Assembly (NCBI GenBank): GCA_963781105.1
Contig: CAWAED010000001.1
Span: 434,001-498,000 of the forward strand
Length of the DNA stretch: 64,000 nt
Reading direction: 5' to 3'
Source of the DNA: Palsa-295 sp963781105
GTDB lineage: Bacteria; Acidobacteriota; Terriglobia; Acidiferrales; UBA7541
Both the position numbers and the translations under genes were made by a program. Below the pieces are notes generated by a model, which saw only the letters and a list, made by a program, of their open reading frames with translations, was not told where the DNA came from and made no database searches. This document shows positions 43,865-52,753 of the stretch, piece after piece. Each line of letters opens with the position of its first letter. Positions within the stretch are counted from its first letter, which is position 1.

Positions 43865-44420
43865 CTAATTCACGAGAAAACTCTCGCACGTAGCATTGTC
43901 ATAAGGATTCGCCGGTCTACTGACGATCGGGAGCATACGATAATGTCGGAGTTTCTCCATGTACTCCCTGCAAACGTACTGTACCCCTCGATCTGAATGG
44001 TGGACGACTCCCGACGGGGGTCTTCGATTCGCGACGGCCCGCTCCAAGGCGGAAAGCGGAAGCTGGGCTTTGAGGTTTCGCGCCAATGCCCAGCTAACGA
44101 CCTTCCGAGAGAAAACGTCCAAGACGACGGCCAGATATACGAATTCGCTGGCCAGTCGAATGTAGGTGATGTCCGCAGCCCACAGTTGGTTCGGTCCAGA
44201 CAAGGTCATTCGACCGGCCAAGTTAGGTGAACACGAGCTGCACGAAGCGAATGCTCAGCAGGCTCGAACCACTCCTCGCGAACCGCCAGCAGATTATCCT
44301 CGCGCATGATTCGCGCGATGCGCTTACGAGGAAGCGCGCCATTTATCTCGCCCTTGAATTGGACCGAAGTTGGACCGAAACTGTGGGCGTACAGCGCCTC
44401 AATTGTGATGCGACCCATAT
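43865..44420 (-). pseudogene. IS3-family OrfB remnant
   Basis: Two frames of one broken transposase: an upstream piece with KRIARIMREDNLLAVREEW (to about 44418) and a downstream piece with LWAADITYIRLASEF, VVHHSDRGVQY and NATCESFL, which stops just after the catalytic Glu. The C-terminal ~50 residues, OrfA and both terminal repeats are missing. It is clearly related to the OrfB at 33483 but diverged throughout, so it is an older insertion and not a recent copy. Confidence 0.85.
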
Positions 44421-44466
44421 CCAGTCTCTATGGACAGGGCGTTCATGTCTACAATATGTTGACACT

Positions 44467-46014
44467 ATGCCACCCGCACCCGTTCTCATAGTTGGCGCTG
44501 GCCCTAGCGGACTAAATTTAGCTTTGGCTCTAATCCGTCGGAATGTGCAATGCCGTCTGATTTCTGAAGCCGAAGGTCCAGGCGAGGAATCACGCGCCAT
44601 GGTGGTGCAGGCGCGCACGCTTGAATTCTACGGTCAATATGGCTTTGCGGGGGAAGTCATCGAACAAGGTGTGGTCGCCGAAACGGCCCACGTACGCGAG
44701 GGTGGCTCCAGTGGTAGTCGAGAAGTTCTCTCCATCAGTTTCAAAGAAATGGGGACTGGTCTCAGCCCCTATCCATTTGCACTCGCGTATCCGCAGGACG
44801 ACCACGAACGGTTCTTGATCGAGAAGCTCAAGAATGCGGGTTGTGAAGTCGAGTGGGGCGCGAAGCTAACTGGCTTCAGCGAAGGTGAAAACGGCATCAG
44901 AGCTACGATCCAGCACAATATAGGCCGGGTTGAGCAGGCGGAAAGCGAGTACATCTGCGGCTGTGATGGCGCGCGTAGCCGTGTGCGCGAAACTCTCCAA
45001 CTCGGTTTTCCTGGGGGCACCTATGAGCAACTTTTCTACGTCGCAGACGTGAAGATCGCACGCGGCTTTTCCAGGGATCTGTACATCAACCTCGGCAAAC
45101 ACATCCTCACGTTGATGTTCCCTGTGCGGTCGAGTGGAATGCAGCGCCTAATCGGCCTCGTACCGCCCGAACTCTCACATCGCGACAAACTCGGTTTTGA
45201 AGACATCCGCGCCCACGTCGAGCCGCTTCTCGATATCAAAGTGACGGACGTAAATTGGTTCTCTACCTATCGCGTCCACCATCGCGTCGCCGACAAATTC
45301 CGGATGGGGCGCGCTTTCCTGGTGGGCGATGCAGGCCACATCCACAGTCCTGCGGGCGGTCAGGGCATGAATACCGGAATCGGCGATGCCGTCAACCTCG
45401 GCTGGAAAATAGCACACGTGCTGCAGAACCGCGCCGACACATCGCTTCTCGACACCTACGAACCCGAGCGGATCGGTTTTGCGCGTTCACTTGTATCCAC
45501 CACAGATCGCGCCTTTACGGGCTTAGTGGGGGAAGGGGTGGCAGGCGAGTTTACGAGAAGGATTGTTGCGCCTCTCGTGTTCGGTGTCGTCACTCGTTCT
45601 AGTCTGGGTCGGCATGCGATTTTCCGCACGATTTCTCAAATGCGCGTTCACTATCCAGACAGTCCGCTCAGCCAAGGTGTCGCCGGTGATGTACATGGCG
45701 GCGACCGTCTTCCCTGGACGGAAGTTCACGGAAAGGACAATTTCGAACCTTTGCGGTCATTGGATTGGCAAGCACATGTGTACGGTGAGGTAGACAAAGA
45801 TCTCGAAATCGCCTGTGGCGAGATTCATCTACCTCTACATGCCTTCTCCTTTGGCGACAGCGCAAAAGCTGCTGGATTCAAACGGGACGCTCTACATCTT
45901 GTCCGGCCCGATGGCTACATCGCACTAGCTTCATTCGAACAAAACGCCAGTACCCTCATGACCTTCGTTAAACAATTTCATCTCCGTTTTCAAAATTCAT
46001 TGATATCTGCATAG
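44467..46014 (+). CDS. FAD-dependent monooxygenase, PHBH-type (group A)
   Basis: A 515-residue flavoprotein. The ADP-binding VLIVGAGPSGLNLALAL at the start, a CGCDGARSRVRE region and GDAGHIHSPAGGQGMNTGIGD are the three motifs of aromatic-ring hydroxylases and related antibiotic-modifying enzymes. A C-terminal thioredoxin-like domain seems present in reduced form. The ATG at 44467 is chosen because the longer frame runs back into the IS3 remnant. No ribosome site is obvious. An XRE regulator follows 123 bases downstream. Confidence 0.88.
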   Translation: MPPAPVLIVGAGPSGLNLALALIRRNVQCRLISEAEGPGEESRAMVVQARTLEFYGQYGFAGEVIEQGVVAETAHVREGGSSGSREVLSISFKEMGTGLSPYPFALAYPQDDHERFLIEKLKNAGCEVEWGAKLTGFSEGENGIRATIQHNIGRVEQAESEYICGCDGARSRVRETLQLGFPGGTYEQLFYVADVKIARGFSRDLYINLGKHILTLMFPVRSSGMQRLIGLVPPELSHRDKLGFEDIRAHVEPLLDIKVTDVNWFSTYRVHHRVADKFRMGRAFLVGDAGHIHSPAGGQGMNTGIGDAVNLGWKIAHVLQNRADTSLLDTYEPERIGFARSLVSTTDRAFTGLVGEGVAGEFTRRIVAPLVFGVVTRSSLGRHAIFRTISQMRVHYPDSPLSQGVAGDVHGGDRLPWTEVHGKDNFEPLRSLDWQAHVYGEVDKDLEIACGEIHLPLHAFSFGDSAKAAGFKRDALHLVRPDGYIALASFEQNASTLMTFVKQFHLRFQNSLISA

Positions 46015-46137
46015 CGCTACTGGATCGCTTAGGGCTATCGGTCGCATAGAGTATCGTTGTATAGCATTGACCTATTGGCTTTTCCTTGCATCGGCGTTAT
46101 ATATAACCAGTAGGTCGCTTTCGACGGCTGGATTCTC

Positions 46138-46440
46138 ATGCTTCGGAAGTCTTCTTCAATTCGTCTTCCCGAGTGGTCTCGGAAAGTCCTGGCTTTTCGT
46201 CAATCTCTGTACCTCACGCAAGGCGAGCTCGGCAAACGATTGAAAACGTCCGCTATGGCCGTTTCACGCTGGGAGCGCGGCGACTCCGAGCCTCCTGCAG
46301 ACGCATACATACGGCTTGGGAATATTGCGGATGATCCGCTCTGCTGGTTTTTTTGGGGACGCGCCGGACTTAGCACAGCGGACGTCATGAGGGTACTGCC
46401 AACAGCGAGCCGACGTTTCGGGCAATGTCTGCGCCGCTGA
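46138..46440 (+). CDS. XRE-family helix-turn-helix protein
   Basis: A 100-residue protein: LPEWSRKVLAFRQSLYLTQGELGKRL and AVSRWERGDSEPPADAYIRL form the classical DNA-binding domain; a short tail (CWFFWGRAGLSTADVMRVLP) follows. It probably regulates a neighbour, perhaps the monooxygenase or the now-broken SnoaL-like gene whose start overlaps its end. No further domain. Confidence 0.8.
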   Translation: MLRKSSSIRLPEWSRKVLAFRQSLYLTQGELGKRLKTSAMAVSRWERGDSEPPADAYIRLGNIADDPLCWFFWGRAGLSTADVMRVLPTASRRFGQCLRR

Positions 46441-46803
46441 AGCCCTGCTTACCGACGATATCGAGTGGGACCTGATGCCTACCGGTCAAAAGCTCAAAGG
46501 CAAGGCAGAGATCATGCCCTGGCTAACGGCTGGAGCTGCTTCTCGCAAAGAACCGGTCACCATAAGTGATCTTGCTGCCAAAGACTGGGGCATCTTCGAA
46601 TATTGGAATATCGGCGTCGTCACCGAGGAATTGGTCGCGTTTGGCAACAAACAGAAGTGCCGTGGCCGAAAGATCCGAACAGTCTAATTGGCCAAGAGTA
46701 CAAAGTGGCCCAGTGCTTCGTGTGGCATCTAAATGCCGAGGGCAAGATACGTCGGATGAGACAGTATCTCAATACCGGCAGCGCCTGGACTCAGTTCAAA
46801 TGA
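46396..46803 (+). pseudogene. SnoaL/NTF2-like protein gene with frameshift
   Basis: One frame gives AEALLTDDIEWDLMPTGQKL and KAEIMPWLTAG, a typical SnoaL-like beginning of middle; near 46650 the match moves to another frame, giving WPKDPNSLIGQEYKVAQCF and LNAEGKIRRMRQYLNTGSAW. Together they make most of a ~130-residue NTF2-fold protein. No proper start is seen, and the 5' part overlaps the XRE gene, so the gene is truncated as well as shifted. Confidence 0.6.
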
Positions 46804-46804
46804 G

Positions 46805-47239
46805 ATGCTTATGAAACAGTTTGGAAACGTCAAAGTTCTGTTCATCGCGGGCTTTGGTCCGATCGTCCGTGATGAGGCGGCAAGTCGTAAGCTTTACAAT
46901 CAGAACCTCGGCATCTCTTTCAAAGAGGAGACCGGGGGGTATCTTCATACAGAGGCACTGAAAGGAGCCAAGACTTTCGCTCTGTGGCCACTTTCTCAGG
47001 CGGCGCAGTCATGTTTCGGCAAGGATTCTTGGCCCGACGACATTCCTGTACCCCAAGCCTGGCTTGAGTTTGATGTTGACAACGTCGAAAAGGCGACCGT
47101 CGAGCTTGAATCGCAAGGATATCAAATGCTCGTCAAGAGCAAGAAAGAACCGTGGGGTCAGACGGTGAGTCGTTTCATTGGACCGGAAGGGCTGTTGGTC
47201 GGAATCACTTTCACTCCCTTGATGCGAGAAGAAAAATAG
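46805..47239 (+). CDS. VOC-superfamily (glyoxalase-like) protein 1
   Basis: A 144-residue single-module VOC protein: AASRKLYNQNLGISFKEE, a central WLEFDVDNVEKATVELESQG and VSRFIGPEGLLVGITFTP. Members bind metal and act as dioxygenases, isomerases or drug-sequestering proteins. A second ATG two codons in is equally possible as start. The 354 bases that follow (47240-47593) hold no gene or repeat that I can name. Confidence 0.78.
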   Translation: MLMKQFGNVKVLFIAGFGPIVRDEAASRKLYNQNLGISFKEETGGYLHTEALKGAKTFALWPLSQAAQSCFGKDSWPDDIPVPQAWLEFDVDNVEKATVELESQGYQMLVKSKKEPWGQTVSRFIGPEGLLVGITFTPLMREEK

Positions 47240-47593
47240 CGCGCCGTTTCTGAGTTGATGGCCCCGGTTTATGCATGAGAACTCCGGATGAAGTGCGCGT
47301 CAATGGAGAGGTTCATTTAAAACCGAGCTTCCGGCGAACACCGTTGTACCAATTGGCTGGGTTGCGGTCGGTCGTCCGCCTCTAATTCGGCCGCCGGAGA
47401 AGCACGACGGGGGCGGCCCAACGACCGCTGGATTTCCCTGGTTTCGTTTATGGCGTAAGCCGAGTGGTGAGACGCAATGCCAGCTATGGATGAGATCACG
47501 CGCCGACGCTCCGAGGCACTCGGGCGGCATCGAAACGACAAACTCATACGTTGACCATGACCAGCGGTTCAGGGAATTCTCGGGTTCACATCT

Positions 47594-48700
47594 ATGGCGA
47601 GAAAAGCCACGGTAACCATCGGTATTGCTGCTCCGTTCTCGGGTGAGGCCAAGCTGCTCGGTCGGGAGATGAAGCAGGCTATCGAGCTTGCAATCGATGA
47701 GGTAAATTCGCAAGGTGGAATCTTAGGCCAAGAGATTCTCACGTTTGCGCTTGATGATCAATCTGAAGTCGAGCGTGGCCTGGGTGTTGCCGAAGAATTC
47801 GCTCGCCGCCCGGATGTTCTCGCCGTGATCGGCCACTACAGTAGCGATGTGACTATTGCAGCGGCAGATGTCTATCACCAAGCATCGCTGGCAGTAGTGG
47901 CACCGATTGCTTCAAATCCAGACCTCACAGAAAAACGGCTTCCTAACGTCTTTCGGTTTACAAACCGCGACGACGAAACCGGCCTAGCCATCGCACAGTT
48001 CCTATATCGAGAACTGGGAAAACGTCGGGCAGTTTTAGTTGAGAGCGCCACGGCTTATGGCCGAAGCATGGCTCAGCAGTTTGGTGACGCTTTTCAGCGC
48101 CTCGGCGGCGAAATCGTTTATCGGCAAATCGTCCAAAGTGGAGCGCGCAGTTTCGACGGCCTGATCCGGTCTCTACCAAAGGACTTTGATGTCGTTTTCT
48201 ACGGCGGCAGCTTCGAAGGGGCCTACATTCTGAGGTCAATGCGTAGCGAGGGCCATGGGCAGAGGTTCGCTGCAGGTGACGGTTGCTGGGACAAATCGAA
48301 CTTTCTGATTCCTGCCGGCAACGCCTTGTTGCAAGGAGAAGGAGTTTTGGTCCTTTCCGCCACTCCTGAAATTGGACTTGTGCCTGGATCGAGTGAATTC
48401 GCTAAAAAATACTCGCAGCGCTTTGGACCGATTACGAACTATGCCGTCAATTCCTATGATGCAACGCGTTTTGTTTTGAATGCGATCTCGCAGATCGAGA
48501 CTGAGACAGGTCAGAAGCCAAATCGTTCGGCGGTTCCAATGGCAATACGTAGTGCGAAGTATCGCGGCATCGCTTATCCACAGCAAGTTCATTGGAACGT
48601 TCAAGGGGACAATCTGGCTTCGCTCACAGCCCTATATGAGGTTACGGACGGCGATTTTCACCAAGTTGCCGAAGTCCCTCGCCGAGGAGCGAACATCTAA
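47594..48700 (+). CDS. LivK-like periplasmic-binding-fold protein without signal peptide
   Basis: A 368-residue type I binding protein: VTIGIAAPFSGEAKLLG, IELAIDEVNSQGGILGQ, VIGHYSSDVTIAAADVYHQ and a C-terminal YAVNSYDATRFVLNAI. This is the solute receptor of branched-chain amino acid ABC systems. The N-terminus goes straight into the fold without a signal or lipobox, and no permease or ATPase genes are nearby. It may be a cytoplasmic sensor, or the signal sequence has been lost. No ribosome site is seen before the ATG. Confidence 0.8.
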   Translation: MARKATVTIGIAAPFSGEAKLLGREMKQAIELAIDEVNSQGGILGQEILTFALDDQSEVERGLGVAEEFARRPDVLAVIGHYSSDVTIAAADVYHQASLAVVAPIASNPDLTEKRLPNVFRFTNRDDETGLAIAQFLYRELGKRRAVLVESATAYGRSMAQQFGDAFQRLGGEIVYRQIVQSGARSFDGLIRSLPKDFDVVFYGGSFEGAYILRSMRSEGHGQRFAAGDGCWDKSNFLIPAGNALLQGEGVLVLSATPEIGLVPGSSEFAKKYSQRFGPITNYAVNSYDATRFVLNAISQIETETGQKPNRSAVPMAIRSAKYRGIAYPQQVHWNVQGDNLASLTALYEVTDGDFHQVAEVPRRGANI

Positions 48701-48736
48701 AAGCTGATCATCTGGCTTGCGAACCGGAGAACTGAA

Positions 48737-49192
48737 ATGGATGCAAGGCCGAATCGCTATAGGAATGCGGTTGTCCCACATATCTACATTGACGGTGCGG
48801 CGCGCGGAATCGACTTCTACAAACAAGCATTCGGGGCCGTCGAGTTATTCCGGATCGCCAACCCTAACGGAAAGATCCTCCATGCAGAAATCTCGATCGA
48901 CGGCTCTGTCGTCATGATCGGTGATCCAGACGACAAACTCTACGGCGAGCCGAAAAATCTTGGGCGCACTTGCGCGAGTCTTCACCTCTTTGTGCACGAC
49001 AATGAAGCAGTGCTGCGACGCGCGCTCAAAGCTGGCGCAGAACAGGTCCAGCCGCCTACAGAAATGTTCTATGGGGCCAACTCCGCCAGCCTGCGCGACC
49101 CCTTCGGGCATGTCTGGGTTCTCCTAACATGGAAGGAGGATCTCGATCCCGTAGAAATGGAGCGGCGCGGCAACGCGCTCCTTCGCCAGTAA
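48737..49192 (+). CDS. VOC-superfamily (PhnB-like) protein 2
   Basis: A 151-residue protein of the PhnB/YdhR-like VOC group: VVPHIYIDGAARGIDFYKQAFGA-type start, HAEISIDGSVVMIGDP and SASLRDPFGHVWVL. GGAG lies 7 bases before the ATG. It is unlike the VOC protein at 46805 in detail. Function unknown. The next 393 bases (49193-49585) contain no recognisable gene, RNA or repeat. Confidence 0.82.
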   Translation: MDARPNRYRNAVVPHIYIDGAARGIDFYKQAFGAVELFRIANPNGKILHAEISIDGSVVMIGDPDDKLYGEPKNLGRTCASLHLFVHDNEAVLRRALKAGAEQVQPPTEMFYGANSASLRDPFGHVWVLLTWKEDLDPVEMERRGNALLRQ

Positions 49193-49585
49193 GGCTCACC
49201 TTCCGTCCGCCGGAATTTGTATCCAGCCGATACCCAAAACCAGGCACGCCCAACTCTGTCGACCCGAATCAACTGGACCGGACGAGGGGTCATTGATGCC
49301 GCATGGCTCGGCACTTGTCAAAAAATGGTTCGCTAATATCGTGCAGGGTCGCTTGAGCGTCGGGATCTAGCTTCATGTGTATGAGAACCAAACGAAACTA
49401 GCGCCAAGATCGTTTCACGAACGGGCCCCGATCAAAAAGAAACCGAACTTTCCGGGCTGAACCTCCCACGCAATTCGCTCTTGTGTATTTGAGTTGCTGC
49501 GCGAGTTGACCAGCAGCCGTCTTGATTCTATTGTTGGGTGTAAGAAATTAGCGTCCCGCGATTTGTCGAGCAGGGGAGAGCTTAC

Positions 49586-50137
49586 ATGGAACGCGAATAC
49601 GAGCTGTTCGAGCTGCTAGCCGATGGGTCGCCCATGTGGCGTGGCCAGGCCTCTGGTCTGCGAGACGTTCGTCTAAAACTACAGGAAATCGCCAAGACCA
49701 CCGCCAATGAATGCTTCGCGATGTATCTCCCGACCAAGGAGATCGTAGCTCGCCTGAACGTGGGTGCATCTCGCGGAGCTGACGGGAAACCACTCGTTTT
49801 CCAGATCTATTACGACGACAGGCTGGCTACAGCGCGAGCCGAAATTCTGAGACTCCATGGATACGAGGTTGTTTCGGTAGCCGGTAACGAAGCCGCAAAG
49901 GTAATCTTGAGCTTGCCTCAGCAGTGCGACATTTTCATCGTGGGACATGCCGCGCCGGAAGAAACCAGAAAAGAAATGGTTGCTTGGCTGAAGGCCAAAT
50001 CTCCAGGCATCCGAATTATTGCTCTGAATTCTCCTACAGTTCTGGAGCTCCCTGGCGCTGACTACAACATCAAACTGAACGGTCCGCAAACTTGGTTGCC
50101 GGTGATCGACAGTGCTCTCAGGCACGCTCCGGGATAG
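49586..50137 (+). CDS. Small DIF-LPDG-like domain fused to a degenerate receiver domain (family member 3)
   Basis: A 183-residue protein. Residues 1-50 (YELFELLADGSPMW, GLRDVRLKLQEIA) align with the small proteins at 21994 and 23510. Residues 68-180 have a response-regulator pattern: VFQIYYDDRLATARAEILRL, HGYEVVSVAGNEAAKVIL, and CDIFIVGHAAPEE where the phosphorylated Asp would sit. That Asp is replaced, so it is a pseudo-receiver. A GGGGAG site lies ahead of the ATG. It suggests that the small domain takes part in signalling; direct evidence is lacking. Confidence 0.72.
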   Translation: MEREYELFELLADGSPMWRGQASGLRDVRLKLQEIAKTTANECFAMYLPTKEIVARLNVGASRGADGKPLVFQIYYDDRLATARAEILRLHGYEVVSVAGNEAAKVILSLPQQCDIFIVGHAAPEETRKEMVAWLKAKSPGIRIIALNSPTVLELPGADYNIKLNGPQTWLPVIDSALRHAPG

Positions 50138-50152
50138 CGGGTCTGAGTAAAT

Positions 50153-50205
50153 TGGCGGGAGCGACGGGACTCAAACCCGCGACCTCCTGCGTGACAGGCG
50201 GGCGC
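50153..50205 (-). pseudogene. tRNA-Asp (GTC anticodon), 3' half only
   Basis: Read on the minus strand, the anticodon loop CTGTCAC, 3' anticodon stem, variable loop, T arm (GCGGG TTTGAGT CCCGT) and acceptor end CGCTCCC-G-CCA are intact, and CCA is encoded. Upstream of the anticodon stem the match ends; no D arm or 5' acceptor strand follows. A 3' tRNA fragment of this kind is what an integrated element leaves at its distal attachment site. A palindromic repeat begins 35 bases away. Confidence 0.72.
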
Positions 50206-50239
50206 GCCCCAGCCGTCGGCTTAGACGAATTCCTCTACA

Positions 50240-50318
50240 AATTCGGATGGTTGCAGGGTACCGGGAACCTGTTCACAAGAAAGAACAATTGATTGCGAGG
50301 CCTGCAACCATCCGAATT
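50240..50318. repeat. Palindromic element, copy B
   Basis: 79 bp with perfect 18-bp inverted arms, AATTCGGATGGTTGCAGG and CCTGCAACCATCCGAATT. The interior resembles copies C (51429) and D (57272). Similarity to copy C continues about 60 bases beyond the right arm. The right arm contains GCAACCA, like a tRNA 3' end. A very stable hairpin can form. Confidence 0.88.
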
Positions 50319-50520
50319 ATTTACTGCTTCCCTTTAGGTTGGAACTGATCCGACCAGCAGCGTAGTCAGCGTGCGAAGTCAAAGGTCCTAGCTTGGGGAT
50401 TGCTTCCGTGTAACCGCCCACCCGCTCGCAATCTCCAATTTCGGCAAACACCGGTTCCATTGTTTGCTCTAGGGGGAATCCATTCTGTGAGTGTAGTTTC
50501 AGCGATAGAATACGGTGACC

Positions 50521-51285
50521 ATGGATACGGCGCAAAGCTACGACGAGCTCGCGAGTCAGTACCATCTGATATTTGAAAACTGGGAGCTCTCGCTAGAACG
50601 CCAAGCAGTAGCGCTGAGTTCTATTCTCCAGGGTAAGTGCGCTCTCACGACCACAGCCCGTATTCTTGATTGTGCTTGCGGGATTGGGACTCAATCGCTC
50701 GGCTTAGCCAAAATGGGATTCCGAGTTAGTGGTTGCGATCTCAGTCTCCGCGCGATTGAGCGTGCGCGGCTTGAAGCTTCTCGGCGGAACGTGGATATTC
50801 ACTTCTCTGTCGCGAACATGCTGAATCTAACATCTTTAGGAGAATCACGCTTCGACGCGGTGATCTGCATGGACAATGCACTTCCACACCTGGAGAGCGC
50901 GGAGCAACTTCTTCAGGCAGCAAAGCAGTTCCGGGCAAGGCTGCGTCCGGGAGGCTTACTGATGGCGAGCATCAGGGATTATGACCGTCTGATGGAGGAA
51001 AGACCGGTTACACAAGGACCGTCGTTTTATTCAGACCAGGGGCGGAGGCGGATTGTGTTTCAGGTTTGGGACTGGGTCGATGCTCGCCGATATATTTTTC
51101 ACCTTTACATCACTCGTGAACTCGCGGAGGGATGGCAGACATTTCATACGTCCGCTCGCTATCGTGGCGTGCGGAGGGACGAAGTCATCACCGCACTGAC
51201 CCAAACAGGGTTTAAGAATAGTCGCTGGTTAACTGAAGCCGAGAGTGGCTTCTATCAGCCTATCGTTCTTGCAGAAGCCAGCTAA
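50521..51285 (+). CDS. SAM-dependent methyltransferase (glycine/sarcosine methyltransferase-like)
   Basis: A 254-residue class I methyltransferase: SYDELASQYHLIFENWE start, motif I ILDCACGIGTQSLGLA, FRVSGCDLS and FDAVICMDNALPHLES, RPGGLLMASIRDYD. The layout resembles small-molecule N-methyltransferases of the glycine N-methyltransferase group. A GTG at 50515 would add two residues. It is enclosed by palindromic elements B and C. Confidence 0.85.
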   Translation: MDTAQSYDELASQYHLIFENWELSLERQAVALSSILQGKCALTTTARILDCACGIGTQSLGLAKMGFRVSGCDLSLRAIERARLEASRRNVDIHFSVANMLNLTSLGESRFDAVICMDNALPHLESAEQLLQAAKQFRARLRPGGLLMASIRDYDRLMEERPVTQGPSFYSDQGRRRIVFQVWDWVDARRYIFHLYITRELAEGWQTFHTSARYRGVRRDEVITALTQTGFKNSRWLTEAESGFYQPIVLAEAS

Positions 51286-51428
51286 GTGGGTTGCGTTTAA
51301 GGGCGACCTGAGCGGTAAAGCCTTCTGGGCGTGTCACTGGCAAACCGGAAATTATCCGCTAGGCGTATCAGTGAAGAACTTAGGAGTAAGAGAGAAGTCC
51401 GGGACCCTCAAAACCACCGGGAATCACA

Positions 51429-51508
51429 AATTCGGATGGTTGCAGGGCTTACGGAACTGATTGAAGGCAAAGATAGTTTGGTTGCAGAGGCCTGCAACCA
51501 TCCGAATT
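51429..51508. repeat. Palindromic element, copy C
   Basis: 80 bp with the same perfect 18-bp arms as copy B; the interior contains TTTGGTTGCAGAGG next to the right arm. The stretch after the arm (TTTAGTCCTACC...) is shared in part with B and D. The gap 51286-51670 holds nothing else that I can support. Confidence 0.88.
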
Positions 51509-51670
51509 GTTTAGTCCTACCGTTCAGAATGGAATTGATTCGGCTCGTAGCGTAGCCAGCATGGAAGATCAGAGTTCCGTTTGCTTCCGGGCTGCCGATG
51601 ATTCCTGGAGTAATGGCAAAAAAGAAGGTCTACGGTCCGGATTTCGTTCACCAGCTTGCTCGATGTCTGC

Positions 51671-52702
51671 TCACGCTTCACCTACGTGTGACTGTGTTGT
51701 TGGCTGCGAGTTCTTCTGGGTTGCGCGCCAGTGTCCGGGTGTCGTTCCTTCCCAGTGGTGGAATGCCCGGAAGAAGGAATTGGCGTCTTCGTAGCCTAAG
51801 AGGAAGGCAGTTTCGTTCAGCTCCCGAGTTGAGTGGAGCAGGTAATGACGGGCGAGTTCACGACGCGCCTCGTCCAGCAAACGCTGGAACGTGATGCTCT
51901 GCTCGGTGAGGCGGCGCTGCAACGTCCGGGTGCTCAGATGTAGTTCTCTTGCGAGATCTTCTAACCCCGGACGCTGGCCCGCTAGTAGATGTTTCAAAAT
52001 GCTTTTTGCTTGCTCCGCAAAATTCTTGTGCGCAAGTTGCTCCGTCAGTTCCGCCTCAAGCTGCGGCGCGACGGTCGCGAGCAACTCGGCATTATGGGTT
52101 ACAAATGGCAGTTCCATGTCCGCTTTGCTGAATACCAAAGCATTCTGGGCGGCTTTGAACTTCACTGGACAGCCAAAATGCCTTTCGTACATTTCTCGCT
52201 GAGCTGAAGCTCGTTGAAACTCTACCCGCTTTGGAATCACAGGCCGCCCAATGCCCCGGTTCGCCATGGCGACGATCCATGCGAAACACACGTCCACCAA
52301 CAATGGCGGTTCCTTCTCATGCGCGAGAAGCCAGACGAACTGGACGGTGGATTCATTCCCCCGTTCAACTACGCGGATCTCCTCTGGACAAGTGAGTTGT
52401 TTGTAGCGCGACAACCGCTCGACAGCGTCCCGGAACGACCGCGCGGAGATCGCAGCAATCTTTACCGGATCGTACCGCTCAAGGCGCTCCTCTGTCCCCA
52501 GCTTCAGCCCAATAGCAGGATCGTTGCTGGCTTCGGCAATTCCCCGGTGCAACGCAAAAAACTCTTCGGTGTTCACCAAAATTTTATCTAGTTTGAACAG
52601 GCCCATCGGCAGGCCCGCTCGGCGCAGGGCTGTCTCCTGCGAAAGACCCAGTTCTTGGAGTTTTCGCGGCAGCGTACTCGAAACTCGGAATTGCTTTCCC
52701 AT
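51671..52702 (-). CDS. AraC-family regulator (OruR/GadX-like, with arabinose-binding-type N-domain)
   Basis: A 343-residue regulator. The N-terminal domain (LPRKLQELGLSQETALRRAGLP, FFALHRGIAEASNDPAIGLKL) is the PF12625 type, and the C-terminal AraC domain has LEDLARELHLSTRTLQRRLTEQ and ETAFLLGYEDANSFFRAFHHWEGTTP. It is transcribed in the same direction as, and downstream of, the cupin/SDR/ADH row, so it may control those genes. The ATG at 52702 is well placed. Confidence 0.9.
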   Translation of the reverse strand: MGKQFRVSSTLPRKLQELGLSQETALRRAGLPMGLFKLDKILVNTEEFFALHRGIAEASNDPAIGLKLGTEERLERYDPVKIAAISARSFRDAVERLSRYKQLTCPEEIRVVERGNESTVQFVWLLAHEKEPPLLVDVCFAWIVAMANRGIGRPVIPKRVEFQRASAQREMYERHFGCPVKFKAAQNALVFSKADMELPFVTHNAELLATVAPQLEAELTEQLAHKNFAEQAKSILKHLLAGQRPGLEDLARELHLSTRTLQRRLTEQSITFQRLLDEARRELARHYLLHSTRELNETAFLLGYEDANSFFRAFHHWEGTTPGHWRATQKNSQPTTQSHVGEA

Positions 52703-52753
52703 GGCTCAGCTAACAGCATAACTCTGCTTCCTTCTTAATCTTGCCCACCACAT

